Of a DNA stretch of 64,000 bases, positions 45,798-54,856 are shown one piece after another. Below the pieces are notes generated by a model. That model did not search any database. It saw only the letters and a list, made by a program, of their open reading frames with translations, and had not been told where the DNA came from. The DNA is from JAFDZV01 sp964455525 (lineage in GTDB: Bacteria > Bacteroidota > Ignavibacteria > OLB7). The stretch spans positions 434,001-498,000 of the forward strand of contig CAYVWR010000002.1 in the NCBI GenBank assembly GCA_964455525.1. Direction: 5' to 3'. How positions within the stretch are numbered: the first letter of the stretch is position 1; every line of letters begins with the position of its first letter. The position numbers were made by a program, and so were the translations under genes.

Positions 45798-46394
45798 ATG
45801 GCTCATCCGGCATCCTCTTCCATCCCCCTTCAGGATCTTGAGCGTGTTGTGGTAGTGGGAACAAGCTGCTCCGGCAAGACAACGCTTGCGGGACGTCTTG
45901 CGCGGATTTTCGGTGTCCCTCATATCGAGCTTGACGAGCTTCATTGGGCACCTGACTGGGTGGAGCGCGAGGATGAGGAATTCCGCGCCCTTGCCCGCAC
46001 GGCCGTACGCGCCGAACGCTGGTCGGTCGATGGAAACTACGGGCAGGTACGGGATATCGTCTGGGCACGCGCCACAACGGTGATCTGGCTTAACTATTCA
46101 TTCCCTCTGGTTCTCTATCGCTGCTTGAAACGGACGATTCGCCGGGCTGTCACGCGGGAGGAACTGTTCTCCGGCAACCGTGAGTCGTTCAGGATGAGCT
46201 TCCTGAGCCGGGATTCCATTATCCTCTGGGTGCTTCGCACCCATCGCCGTCGCAAACAGATCTATCCGCAGCTCTTCAGCGATCCCAGGTTTCAGCATAT
46301 CAGGTGCATCATCCTGGAATCGCCACGGGAGACGGAGCGTTTTCTCTGCGATGTGGAGCGCCGCAGGCGTGCCGGAGATCATCGGCAGCCCTAG
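45798..46394 (+). CDS. Adenylate kinase / FlaR-like P-loop nucleotide kinase
   Basis: 198 residues with a canonical Walker A (VVVVGTSCSGKTTLAGRLA, about residues 17-35), IELDELHWAPDW, SVDGNYGQVRDIVWARATTVIWLNYS and an Arg-rich lid (KRTIRRAVTREELFSGNRESF). This pattern is that of the small 'topology modulation/FlaR' AAA or adenylate kinase-like proteins. A cytoplasmic phosphotransferase is inferred; the substrate is unknown. It is a paralogue of the preceding kinase-like gene but keeps the catalytic Lys. Confidence 0.82.
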   Translation: MAHPASSSIPLQDLERVVVVGTSCSGKTTLAGRLARIFGVPHIELDELHWAPDWVEREDEEFRALARTAVRAERWSVDGNYGQVRDIVWARATTVIWLNYSFPLVLYRCLKRTIRRAVTREELFSGNRESFRMSFLSRDSIILWVLRTHRRRKQIYPQLFSDPRFQHIRCIILESPRETERFLCDVERRRRAGDHRQP

Positions 46395-46471
46395 GGGCCT
46401 CTCCATTGTTCCAACGTTGTTCTCTCTATCCTCTTATCAACGGCATCTCCGGCCGGACACAGCAGATCCTC

Positions 46472-49294
46472 ATGTCAAGCTCCCTTCTACGGTATTTCCG
46501 CGATTGTTACGAGGAAGATAACCGCCGTTCGACGGTCTGGAACATCTTCGGTCCCGATGTGGAGCATCGCATCTTCATCGAGGGGCGGGAAGATATCCTG
46601 ACGGGCGAATTTCCCCATACCTCGGTCGATCCTGAGGCGGGGGAACAGGCCGAAAAACGTGCGCGCATCTATCTCAAGGAGCGTGAGCTGCTCTATACGT
46701 CGCTGTTTATTACCGGCACGCTCGCCGAGCGCCGCTGGGGTCAGCAGACCGAGGTGGCCAGGACGATCTGCGCCCCGTTATTGATGTATCCGGCGCGGTT
46801 TCATACGAGCGGCGGACATCTGCTTGTGACACCCGATCCGGCGGGCCTGCGTCTGAATCATCCATTGCTCAGGGCGCTTGCAGGGGATCAGGGCGATCTC
46901 TCGCTCTGCGAGGCGATCGCCGGCCTGTTCTACCATGAGCCTGCCACGATCGGCACGGTGATGGCCGCGGCCGATCTGCTCGATCGCTGCGTGAGCGGAC
47001 TGAATACCGGTCCGCTTGCGATCTATCCGGCGCTTGAACCGGAGCGTGGGCTGCGTGAGCTGATGAATGCCGCCCGGCGATCGCATGAGCATCCCTTGTG
47101 TGCTGTGCCTGCCTCCGTTGTTGCGCTGGTGCGCCGTGCCGGAAGCACCCAGGGGGTGCTTGCCGAGCTTGATGCCATGGCCGCAAGCGACGAACGTTCC
47201 CCCCCGCTTGCCGAGTTGTTTGGTGGTGGCCCATCGGCCCAGCGCCACCGCGTTCTGGCGCCGGGGCGTGTTCCTGCGGTGTTGAGCCGTGCGCAGGAAC
47301 AGGTGGTGGCATCGGCATCGAAGAACCCTCTTACGCTGGTGATCGGCCCGCCGGGAACCGGGAAATCGTATACGATAGCAGCGCTTGCGGTGGAGCATCT
47401 GAGCCGTGGGGAGACGGTGCTTATAGCGTCTGGAATGAACCAGGCGGTTGATGTGGTCGGCGACAAGATCGAGACCCGCCTTGCCCTGGAGGGATGTGTG
47501 GTGCGTGGCGGGCGCAGCCACTATCTGAAAGAGCTGAAGGGCTATCTTGATCGGTTGCTCGGCGGCATACATACAGCCGCCGCTCCTGCTGCCCGGGAGT
47601 TGAAGCGGATGGGAGAGGAGCTTGCGCGGCTCGATGCCGAGATCGCCCGGCTGGAAAAGGCGGTGCAGCGCCATGCCGAGCGCGAACTGGAGTGGGGGGC
47701 GCGCTTGGCCGCTGGCGGCAGCGGCCTGCTCGGTCGGCTGCGTCGCTTGATGATCCAGTGGCGGCTTGGCCGCTCGCAGCCGCTCTGGGAGCTTGCCGAG
47801 GAGCTGGAACGCCGCACAGGCGAACGTCTTGTGCGCCAGGCCGAATGGCTGCGGGGGGCGAACCTGCGTCGGCTTCACGATACCCTCGTCAGCCATCGCG
47901 AGGAACTGAGCCTGTTCTCCCGTGCGATACGTGCACGAACAAGCGGACGTCAGGCGGAGCTTTTCCAGGCAGTCGATCTGTCGGTGATCCTGCGCGCATT
48001 TCCGATCTGGCTTGTCAATCTGGCCGATATCTCGAACGTCCTCCCGCTCGGCAGCCAGTTGTTCGATGTGGCCATCATCGACGAGGCCACGCAGTGCGAT
48101 ATCGCCAGCTCGCTGCCGGTGATGGCGCGTGCCAAGCGCTGTGTCGTTGTCGGCGATCCCAACCAGCTTCGCCATATCTCATTTCTCGGTCGCGATCGCC
48201 AGCGCCTTCTCGCCAGCAAACATGGTCTCTCCGATGCCGATGCTTCTCTGTACGACTATCGCGAGAAAAGCGTGCTCGATCTTGTGAACGAACGGATCGG
48301 CTCGCAGGAGACGGTGATGTTCCTTGACGAACATTATCGCAGCCTGCCGCCGATCATCAGCTTCAGCAATGCCAGATTGTATGGCGGGGCCTTGCATCTG
48401 ATGACCGATAAGCCCGGCCGTTCCTGGGATGCTGCTCTGTCGCTGCATCGCTGCGCCGGGCGCCGCTGCGAGCGTGGAGTCAACGTCGGGGAGGCCGAGC
48501 AGCTTCTTGCCGATCTTGCTGCCCTGGTGAACCGGGAGTCGGGGCTGCCGCCGGGGGAGTGCAGTTCCATCGGTGTGATCTCCCCGTTCAGAAGTCAGGC
48601 CGACTATCTGGCCGGGCGCCTGGGGGAGCTTCTTGGGCTGGATGTGTTCGACCGTCATCGGATTCTTATCGGCACGGCACACACGTTTCAGGGTGAGGAG
48701 CGGGATGTGGTGTTCCTTTCACTTGCGGTTGATCCCGCGTCGCATGCGGCGGCGCTTCGGTACCTGAACCGTGCCGATGTCTTCAATGTGGCGATCACCC
48801 GTGCACGATCGGCCATGCATATCTACAGCTCGGTCGATCCCGTCTCGCTCGACCGGAATTCAATTGCGGGGGCATATCTGCACCATGTGGTCTCCAGTGG
48901 CAACCGTGAGGCAGTGCCCGCCACGGTTGCCTGCGTTCCATCGGATGATCCCTTTGCGGCCGAGGTTGCCGGGTCGCTTCAGACGCTGCGTGCCGATTCC
49001 TGGCGTGCTGCCAAGCTTGCCGGGATCACGCTCGATGTGGCAGCAGCCTATGGTGCCACAAGCTGCTGCTTCGACCTGGTTGGTTATCCCGGGCCGTTGG
49101 CCGCGATGCTTCCGCTGGAACGTTATCGGATGTTCGCCCGTGCGGGGCTGCGTATCGTCCCGCTCTCCTATGCCCGGTGGGTTCTTGAGCCGGAAGAGAG
49201 CCTGAAGGCGCTGAAGCGGGGGCTGGGGGTATCGTCTGGCGTCCAGGGGGAATCCGCCGCATCCGATTCCGCATTCCCGGCGGCCCGGCAATGA
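46472..49294 (+). CDS. SF1 (UPF1/DNA2-like) helicase with an unrecognised N-terminal domain
   Basis: 940 residues from ATG 46472 (MSSSLLRYFRDCYEEDNRRS); an in-frame GTG at 46304 would overlap the previous gene. All SF1B motifs can be read: I GPPGTGKSYTIAAL (about residue 292), II DVAIIDEATQCD, III VVVGDPNQLRH, IV-type VISPFRSQADYLAGRL, V GTAHTFQGEERDVVFLSLA and VI NVAITRARSAMHIYSS. A charged helical insertion (RELKRMGEELARLDAEIARLEKAV) separates motifs I and II, as in UPF1-like helicases. The first 280 residues and the last 130 are of unrecognised family. Predicted to be an RNA or DNA helicase/translocase of unknown pathway. Confidence 0.9.
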   Translation: MSSSLLRYFRDCYEEDNRRSTVWNIFGPDVEHRIFIEGREDILTGEFPHTSVDPEAGEQAEKRARIYLKERELLYTSLFITGTLAERRWGQQTEVARTICAPLLMYPARFHTSGGHLLVTPDPAGLRLNHPLLRALAGDQGDLSLCEAIAGLFYHEPATIGTVMAAADLLDRCVSGLNTGPLAIYPALEPERGLRELMNAARRSHEHPLCAVPASVVALVRRAGSTQGVLAELDAMAASDERSPPLAELFGGGPSAQRHRVLAPGRVPAVLSRAQEQVVASASKNPLTLVIGPPGTGKSYTIAALAVEHLSRGETVLIASGMNQAVDVVGDKIETRLALEGCVVRGGRSHYLKELKGYLDRLLGGIHTAAAPAARELKRMGEELARLDAEIARLEKAVQRHAERELEWGARLAAGGSGLLGRLRRLMIQWRLGRSQPLWELAEELERRTGERLVRQAEWLRGANLRRLHDTLVSHREELSLFSRAIRARTSGRQAELFQAVDLSVILRAFPIWLVNLADISNVLPLGSQLFDVAIIDEATQCDIASSLPVMARAKRCVVVGDPNQLRHISFLGRDRQRLLASKHGLSDADASLYDYREKSVLDLVNERIGSQETVMFLDEHYRSLPPIISFSNARLYGGALHLMTDKPGRSWDAALSLHRCAGRRCERGVNVGEAEQLLADLAALVNRESGLPPGECSSIGVISPFRSQADYLAGRLGELLGLDVFDRHRILIGTAHTFQGEERDVVFLSLAVDPASHAAALRYLNRADVFNVAITRARSAMHIYSSVDPVSLDRNSIAGAYLHHVVSSGNREAVPATVACVPSDDPFAAEVAGSLQTLRADSWRAAKLAGITLDVAAAYGATSCCFDLVGYPGPLAAMLPLERYRMFARAGLRIVPLSYARWVLEPEESLKALKRGLGVSSGVQGESAASDSAFPAARQ

Positions 49295-49577
49295 TTGCCG
49301 ACCTGGTGGCTGCCGGGCTTCTCGGCCATATGCTCTGCCAGGGGCGCCGTGCAACCCCCGTCGCCGTTCTTCGTGCGGCTGGCTGGCTCCGGCATCCCCG
49401 GATTCTGTGTAACTTGGGGGTCTCATTCCATGCTGCTGTTCGGTGGCATCGGACAGCTATAATGACATTCCGGGAACGTTGGCCGTCGTACAGGTTCCCC
49501 GGATACCCGCCGGATAACGGAACCGCCGCCTAACCCGTGGCAACGGGGCTTTATTCTTCTCTTTGCTGGGTTCGTAG

Positions 49578-52500
49578 ATGTATCTATCCAAACTCGAAAT
49601 CGTTGGTTTCAAGTCGTTTGCGCATAAAACCATTCTCCGGTTCAATGATGGCATCACAGCGGTCGTTGGCCCGAACGGATGTGGCAAGTCGAATGTGATC
49701 GATGCCATACGCTGGTCGATCGGCGAACAGAAGGCCTCGGCGCTTCGCTCGGACAAGATGGAGAACGTGATCTTCAACGGAGCCGGCAAGCGCCGCCCGC
49801 TCGGCATGGCGGAGGTCTCGCTCACCATCGAAAACACCAAGGGGATTCTTCCCACCGAGTATAGCGAGGTGACCATCACCAGGCGCTTGTTTCGCAATGG
49901 CGACTCGGAATATCTGCTGAACAAGACCCAGTGCCGTCTGCGCGATATCGTGGATCTGTTCATGGATACCGGCATGGGGGCAAATGCCTACTCGGTGATC
50001 GAGCTGAAGATGATCGAGACGATCCTCTCCGACCGTGCCGAGGAGCGCCGCCGTCTGTTCGAGGAGGCCGCCGGGGTGACCAAGTACAAGGTCCGCCGCC
50101 GCGAGGCGCTTCGCAAGCTGGACTCGACCCAGCAGGATCTTACCCGTGTCAACGATATCGTCAAGGAAGTTGCCAAGAAGGTTGGATCGCTGGAACGGCA
50201 GGCAAAAAAGGCGGAGGAATACAGTACGCTGGAGGAGGAGCGGAAGCGGCTTGAGCGGGAGATCCTTGAGCGGGAGTATAGCGCCGCAATGCGCCGTATC
50301 ACGCCGCTGGAGGAGAAGCTTGTCGAGGCGCGCTCGAAGAAGGAGGCGCTCGATGCGCAGCTTGCCGAGGAGGAGGCGGTGCTTCGGGAGCTAGAGCGGG
50401 AGCAGGGGGAGATCGAGGGGGCGCTGCTTGAGGCGCAGAAAGATGTGAATGCCATCACCGGACGTATAGCCCAGGTGGAGCAGCGCCGTGCGGTGGCCGA
50501 GGAGCGCCGTCGTGCCCTGCAAAACCTTATGGAACGCGCCGAGCGCGACCGTATCGAGGCCGAGGGGGGCATCGAAGCGCTTGCAAAGGATCGTCGCCAG
50601 GTGGAGTCCGCGCTGGAGGGAATCCGGGAGCAGATCGCCTCTGCCGAGGGGGATTTCGAGCAGCTCCGTGCCGAGGTATCCGCGGCCGAGGCCGAGGTGA
50701 ATCAGCGCCGTGGTGCCGCCAAGTCCTTGCAGCAGGGGGTGATCGCCGTCATCAACAGGATCGCCGAGCTACGGGGCGAGGAGGAGCGCACACGTGCCCG
50801 TATCGAAAATATCGTCTCCCGTCTGGAACGTTTCGACGAAGAGGATGAGGAGGCACGCGACGATCGCGCACGGGCCGAGGAGCAGCTTGCCGGGCTGGAA
50901 GGGGAGATCGCCAGCGCGGGACAGCTTCTCGATGATGCCCAGCGTGGGTTCGAGGCGGGGCAGGAGGGGAAGGCACAGTTTCGTGCCCGCATCGACGAGC
51001 TTCGTACCACAACCCTCGATCTCCATAATGCCATCAATTCCCGGCAGTCGAAGATCGAATTCCTCTCCGGCCTCGTCGATCAGGATGAGTCAGTACGTTT
51101 TCTGGTTGCTCAGCCCGATTGGAGCGATGTGGAACGTATCACCGTTTCCGAAGCTATCTCCACACCCGAGGAGTATCGTCTGGCGATAGCCGCAGCGCTT
51201 GGCAGCGCTGCACATTATCTGATCGTTCCGGCCCTGGATGATGCCAAGCGCGGCATGCAATCGCTTGCCTCGAATCGCAAGGGCAAGGTGACGTTCGTCT
51301 GCCTGGATCGTGTCCCGGACGCGCCGGCGGTGCACCAGATCGATGGCGTCGATGCGATAGGCTGGGCGGCGGATCTCTCCACATCCTCGCCAGAGCATGA
51401 TCCTCTGCGGCGCTATCTGCTCGGCGATACCCTGATCGTTGGCTCGCTGGAGGATGCTACCGAGGCGATATCCCGTGGGGTTGCCGAGCAGGCCGTGACG
51501 CTCGATGGCCTGCTTGTTCGCACCGGAGGGCTTGTGCGGGGCGGCGGGCAGACCAAGGACGAAGGGACGACGATTGGAAAGCGTGAACAGATCGAGCGCC
51601 TGACCCGCGAGGCGGATGTGCTGCGTGGGCAACTGGCCGATATGGAAGCCGAGATCGCTGCCGTTACCGCGCAGCATAACGAGATCAACCTTGGCTATCT
51701 CTCCGATGCCATCCGTAAGGCACAGCAGGAGTTGGGGCAGATCGAGAAGCGGCGTGCGCAGGTGGAGTACGAATTGGAGTACGCTGAGGATCTGCTGGAA
51801 GAGCATGATGCCGAGCGTGGCAAGCTGAGCGAGGAATTGAACCGGCTGGAACAGACCCTTGCCGGCACCGAGCCGCGCCGCGCCGAGCTGCGTGCCGAGC
51901 AGGAGATGTCCGAACGCGCAGCACGCGAGGCGGCCACGGCACTGGATCAGGTGGAGGCCGGGTTCTCCGAACGGGCAAGGGTGCTGAACGAGAAACAGGT
52001 GCTGCTGGCCACGTTCCGCAGCGAGGATAGAAGCGCCAGAGCGGAGCTGGAACGTATTCGCCGCGATCGTGAAAACGCGGAGCGTGTGATCCAGCAGCGG
52101 CGCCTGGAGAAGGAACGTGCCTCCGATGAGCTTGAAGCATTGGAAGGAAGCCTGGAGGAAGGGGCCGGGCAGCTTGAGAACTTTCGTGCCGAACTGGCCG
52201 ATGCGCAGAGAAAACGCGATGAGATCGTGCGCAACCAGGCGGCCAAACGCGATGAGATCGCCCGGCATGCCGAGGCCTTGCGCGAGGAACGCAAGGGCTA
52301 TGAGTCGGCCATAGGGCAGACCCATGATCTGGAGATCAAGATCAATGAGCTTCGGATGAAGTCCGAGAACATGATGCAGCGCGGACGCGACGAACTGGAG
52401 ATCGAGCTGGAGGTGCGCGATTATTCCAGCGAGGAGACCGATGTGCTTATGGGGTCGCTTCGTGAGCAGCTCCGCCAGATCAAAGGGCGGATCAAAATGC

Positions 52501-53177
52501 TCGGCACGGTGAACCTGCTTGCCTACGAGGAGTGGCGCGAGGAGAACGATCGGTTCCAGTTCCTCAAGACTCAAAGCGAGGATCTGGCAAATGCCGAGAA
52601 AACCTTGACCGAGACCATTCTGGAGATCAACGAGACCGCCCAGACGAAGTTCATGGATACGTTCGAGCAGATCAGAAAGAACTTCGCCGATATCTTCACC
52701 TCGCTCTTCTACGAGGGGGATGAGGCGGATCTGAGAATCGCCGAGGGTGATCCGCTCGAAGCACAGATCGAGATCATTGCCAAGCCCCGTGGCAAACGCC
52801 CGCACTCCATCGACCTTCTCTCCGGCGGGGAGAAGACCCTTACCGCAATCGCGCTCCTGTTTGCTATCTACCTTGTGAAGCCCTCGCCGTTCTGTATCCT
52901 CGACGAGGTGGATGCTCCGCTGGACGACGCAAATATTGACCGGTTTGTCAACCTGGTCCGCCGGTTTGTGCACGATACGCAGTTTATCATCGTAACCCAT
53001 AACAAGCGCACGATGGCCGCCGCCGATACCATGTACGGCGTTACCCAGGAGGAGGATGGGGTCTCGAAGATCGTCTCGGTGCGGTTTACTGACTCGGCCG
53101 CCAGAGATGGCGGGCCGAAAGGGGAGAAACAGCAGCAGCCCGATCCCAGGGAGGAAGAGACTGCCGCAAATCCATAG
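49578..53177 (+). CDS. smc: Chromosome partition/condensin protein SMC
   Basis: 1199 residues. The N-terminal ATPase half has Walker A (VVGPNGCGKSNVIDAIRWSIGEQ). Long coiled coils (about 170-500 and 680-1010) flank a hinge (about 510-670) with GGLVRGGG. The C-terminal half carries the ABC signature LLSGGEKTLTAIALL, Walker B PFCILDEVDAPLDD and the H-loop FIIVTHNK. Length and layout are those of bacterial SMC, which loads at parS sites with ScpA/ScpB and organises the origin region. ScpA/B are not in this window. The start is ATG 49578. Confidence 0.98.
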   Translation: MYLSKLEIVGFKSFAHKTILRFNDGITAVVGPNGCGKSNVIDAIRWSIGEQKASALRSDKMENVIFNGAGKRRPLGMAEVSLTIENTKGILPTEYSEVTITRRLFRNGDSEYLLNKTQCRLRDIVDLFMDTGMGANAYSVIELKMIETILSDRAEERRRLFEEAAGVTKYKVRRREALRKLDSTQQDLTRVNDIVKEVAKKVGSLERQAKKAEEYSTLEEERKRLEREILEREYSAAMRRITPLEEKLVEARSKKEALDAQLAEEEAVLRELEREQGEIEGALLEAQKDVNAITGRIAQVEQRRAVAEERRRALQNLMERAERDRIEAEGGIEALAKDRRQVESALEGIREQIASAEGDFEQLRAEVSAAEAEVNQRRGAAKSLQQGVIAVINRIAELRGEEERTRARIENIVSRLERFDEEDEEARDDRARAEEQLAGLEGEIASAGQLLDDAQRGFEAGQEGKAQFRARIDELRTTTLDLHNAINSRQSKIEFLSGLVDQDESVRFLVAQPDWSDVERITVSEAISTPEEYRLAIAAALGSAAHYLIVPALDDAKRGMQSLASNRKGKVTFVCLDRVPDAPAVHQIDGVDAIGWAADLSTSSPEHDPLRRYLLGDTLIVGSLEDATEAISRGVAEQAVTLDGLLVRTGGLVRGGGQTKDEGTTIGKREQIERLTREADVLRGQLADMEAEIAAVTAQHNEINLGYLSDAIRKAQQELGQIEKRRAQVEYELEYAEDLLEEHDAERGKLSEELNRLEQTLAGTEPRRAELRAEQEMSERAAREAATALDQVEAGFSERARVLNEKQVLLATFRSEDRSARAELERIRRDRENAERVIQQRRLEKERASDELEALEGSLEEGAGQLENFRAELADAQRKRDEIVRNQAAKRDEIARHAEALREERKGYESAIGQTHDLEIKINELRMKSENMMQRGRDELEIELEVRDYSSEETDVLMGSLREQLRQIKGRIKMLGTVNLLAYEEWREENDRFQFLKTQSEDLANAEKTLTETILEINETAQTKFMDTFEQIRKNFADIFTSLFYEGDEADLRIAEGDPLEAQIEIIAKPRGKRPHSIDLLSGGEKTLTAIALLFAIYLVKPSPFCILDEVDAPLDDANIDRFVNLVRRFVHDTQFIIVTHNKRTMAAADTMYGVTQEEDGVSKIVSVRFTDSAARDGGPKGEKQQQPDPREEETAANP

Positions 53178-53589
53178 GCCGCGCTCGGCGGCGGAGTGAC
53201 CGCTCACGATGGTATGCGCCCGGGGTGTTCAACGCCGGGCGCTGCCGTTCCGGCACGTTTTCCAGCGCCATGCCCTCCATGATGACAGCGGCGTTATCCC
53301 CCGCCAGGCGGATGTGTTGTTGATGGAGTATCACCTGCCAGGCTGCCCCCCCCTCCGGTTTCTCATTGGATAATCGGATCATATTTGAAAATCTGCTCTG
53401 GTTCTTCGTAACATTGCCCGTTCGAGCGACAATTCTTCTCAGTTGAGACTCCTCCCTTGAATTGTCATATGCGCGAGGTCTCTGGCATATGATGCAAACG
53501 TATACTGCTGCTGGTGGCAGTTGTTGCTGTTCGGCATGGCATGAAGCATACCCGCACTGCTCGGTTCCGATCGTAATCAGGGGATACAG
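53178..53589 (+). other. Intergenic region after smc, with a hairpin
   Basis: About 410 nt without a supported gene. An 8-bp stem GCGCCCGG (53216-53223) / CCGGGCGC (53235-53242) with an 11-nt loop lies 38 nt after the smc stop and could end the transcript, although no T-run follows closely. The right half is AT-richer (for example TTGAATTGTCATATG near 53457) and probably holds the promoter of the following exported-protein gene. Confidence 0.4.
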
Positions 53590-54681
53590 ATGTCGATTCT
53601 TCGTCTGCTTGGCACGGCGGCGTTGTTAACGATTCTTGTCGTGGGATGCACGGGGCTGCTGCGTGCTCAATCGCGTGTTACCGTACAGCTTTCTCAGCCT
53701 CCTGCGAATCAGTTGAAGATCGCCGATCTCTGGAGGATCAGGTTGGTCAACAATACCTCGACCACGTTTACCATCTGCCTTACCGGGACGATCGACGAGA
53801 CCGCCCTCGGCTTGAGGCTGGTCGATGCAACCACCGCCCGTTTTACGCTTCCCCCCGGCACCAAGATTGTGACCGGCGCCGATATCCAGCCCATCGACGC
53901 CACCTATCACAACGAGAAGTATAAAAATGCCTTTCTGCGAACTGGTCAGGCGCCTACCGGGGAGTACCGGATCTGTGTCGAGGTTCGCGATGAATGTGGT
54001 GCCGAGATCCTGGCAACCGATTGCAAGTCCGCTGTCATCCAGCAGTTGAATCCACCGATTCTTATCTCCCCACCGGATGAATCAACCGTCGAGGAGCCTC
54101 TCCCGGCGTTCAGTTGGCTGCCACCGTCGCCGCTGAGGCTGGGGCAGCGCGTTGCCTATCGGCTGAAAATGGTCGAGGTGCTGGGCAGGCAGAGCGCCTA
54201 CGATGCTATGCGGTCGAACCCGGCCTGGTTCGAGCGCCAGTCGCTCGGCGCCACGGTGGTGCAGTATCCGATCAGTTCCCGAAAACTCCGTTCCGGCGGA
54301 CGTTATGCCTGGATGATCGTTGCATCCGATGGCGATTTCCCGATGGGGGAGAGCGAGATCTGGACGTTCGCCTATAAACCACGAACCCTGACCGATTTTC
54401 CCCGGGATGATGATGATACTGGCAATGAAGGGGGCGGACGCCGCGATACCGTGGTTATCCGCTCGGCAGGAGGGGAACTCGTCGATTTCAAACCGCGGCC
54501 CGGTGCCATCACCACCTTTACCGATGCAATCGGAAGGCAGCGCGGAATAACCCTGATAAATAGGGAACTGCTCATCGACGACCCGATCCGCGTCTCTATC
54601 GATATCGTGCGAGATAGGCTGAAACCCTCCATCCCCCCGGCCTTGTTGAAAGAACTTCTCCGCTCCTGTAGCGGAGAATAA
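53590..54681 (+). CDS. Exported beta-rich protein, possible lipoprotein, function unknown
   Basis: 363 residues. The N-terminus MSILRLLGTAALLTILVVGC fits a lipobox (Val-Val-Gly-Cys20); an alternative signal peptidase I site follows LLRAQ. The mature part is beta-rich: an N-terminal domain about 100 residues long (VTVQLSQPPANQLKIADLWRIRL, TGEYRICVEV), then a fibronectin-III-like region (ILISPPDESTVEEPLPAFSWLPPSP, YRLKMVEVLGRQSAYDAM, YAWMIVASDGDFPMGESEIWTF). This resembles fibronectin-like modules in envelope proteins of Bacteroidota relatives. It precedes the two giant genes in the same orientation (175-nt gap) and may belong to the same unit. Confidence 0.75.
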   Translation: MSILRLLGTAALLTILVVGCTGLLRAQSRVTVQLSQPPANQLKIADLWRIRLVNNTSTTFTICLTGTIDETALGLRLVDATTARFTLPPGTKIVTGADIQPIDATYHNEKYKNAFLRTGQAPTGEYRICVEVRDECGAEILATDCKSAVIQQLNPPILISPPDESTVEEPLPAFSWLPPSPLRLGQRVAYRLKMVEVLGRQSAYDAMRSNPAWFERQSLGATVVQYPISSRKLRSGGRYAWMIVASDGDFPMGESEIWTFAYKPRTLTDFPRDDDDTGNEGGGRRDTVVIRSAGGELVDFKPRPGAITTFTDAIGRQRGITLINRELLIDDPIRVSIDIVRDRLKPSIPPALLKELLRSCSGE

Positions 54682-54856
54682 ATCCACGGCAACCGTTTCC
54701 CGGCCTGGCCAGGCTCTTTTCCCTTCCCCTCGTTTCGGTGCCAACAGGCATTCGAGAAGACTCAATTCCGGCATGGTGCAGCGCAATGTTGCGGAGATAT
54801 GCTCCGCTTGGCGTGCATCGTGCCGGGTACTCCGCACAAGCGATCAGGATGGATGC

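Noticed and set aside
45621..45944. A 107-codon minus-strand frame between and into the second kinase-like gene
   Set aside because: It overlaps the confident + strand kinase start, and no family pattern is seen.
53086..53382. A 98-codon minus-strand frame after smc
   Set aside because: It runs into the antisense of smc, shows no recognisable domain, and covers the likely terminator hairpin.
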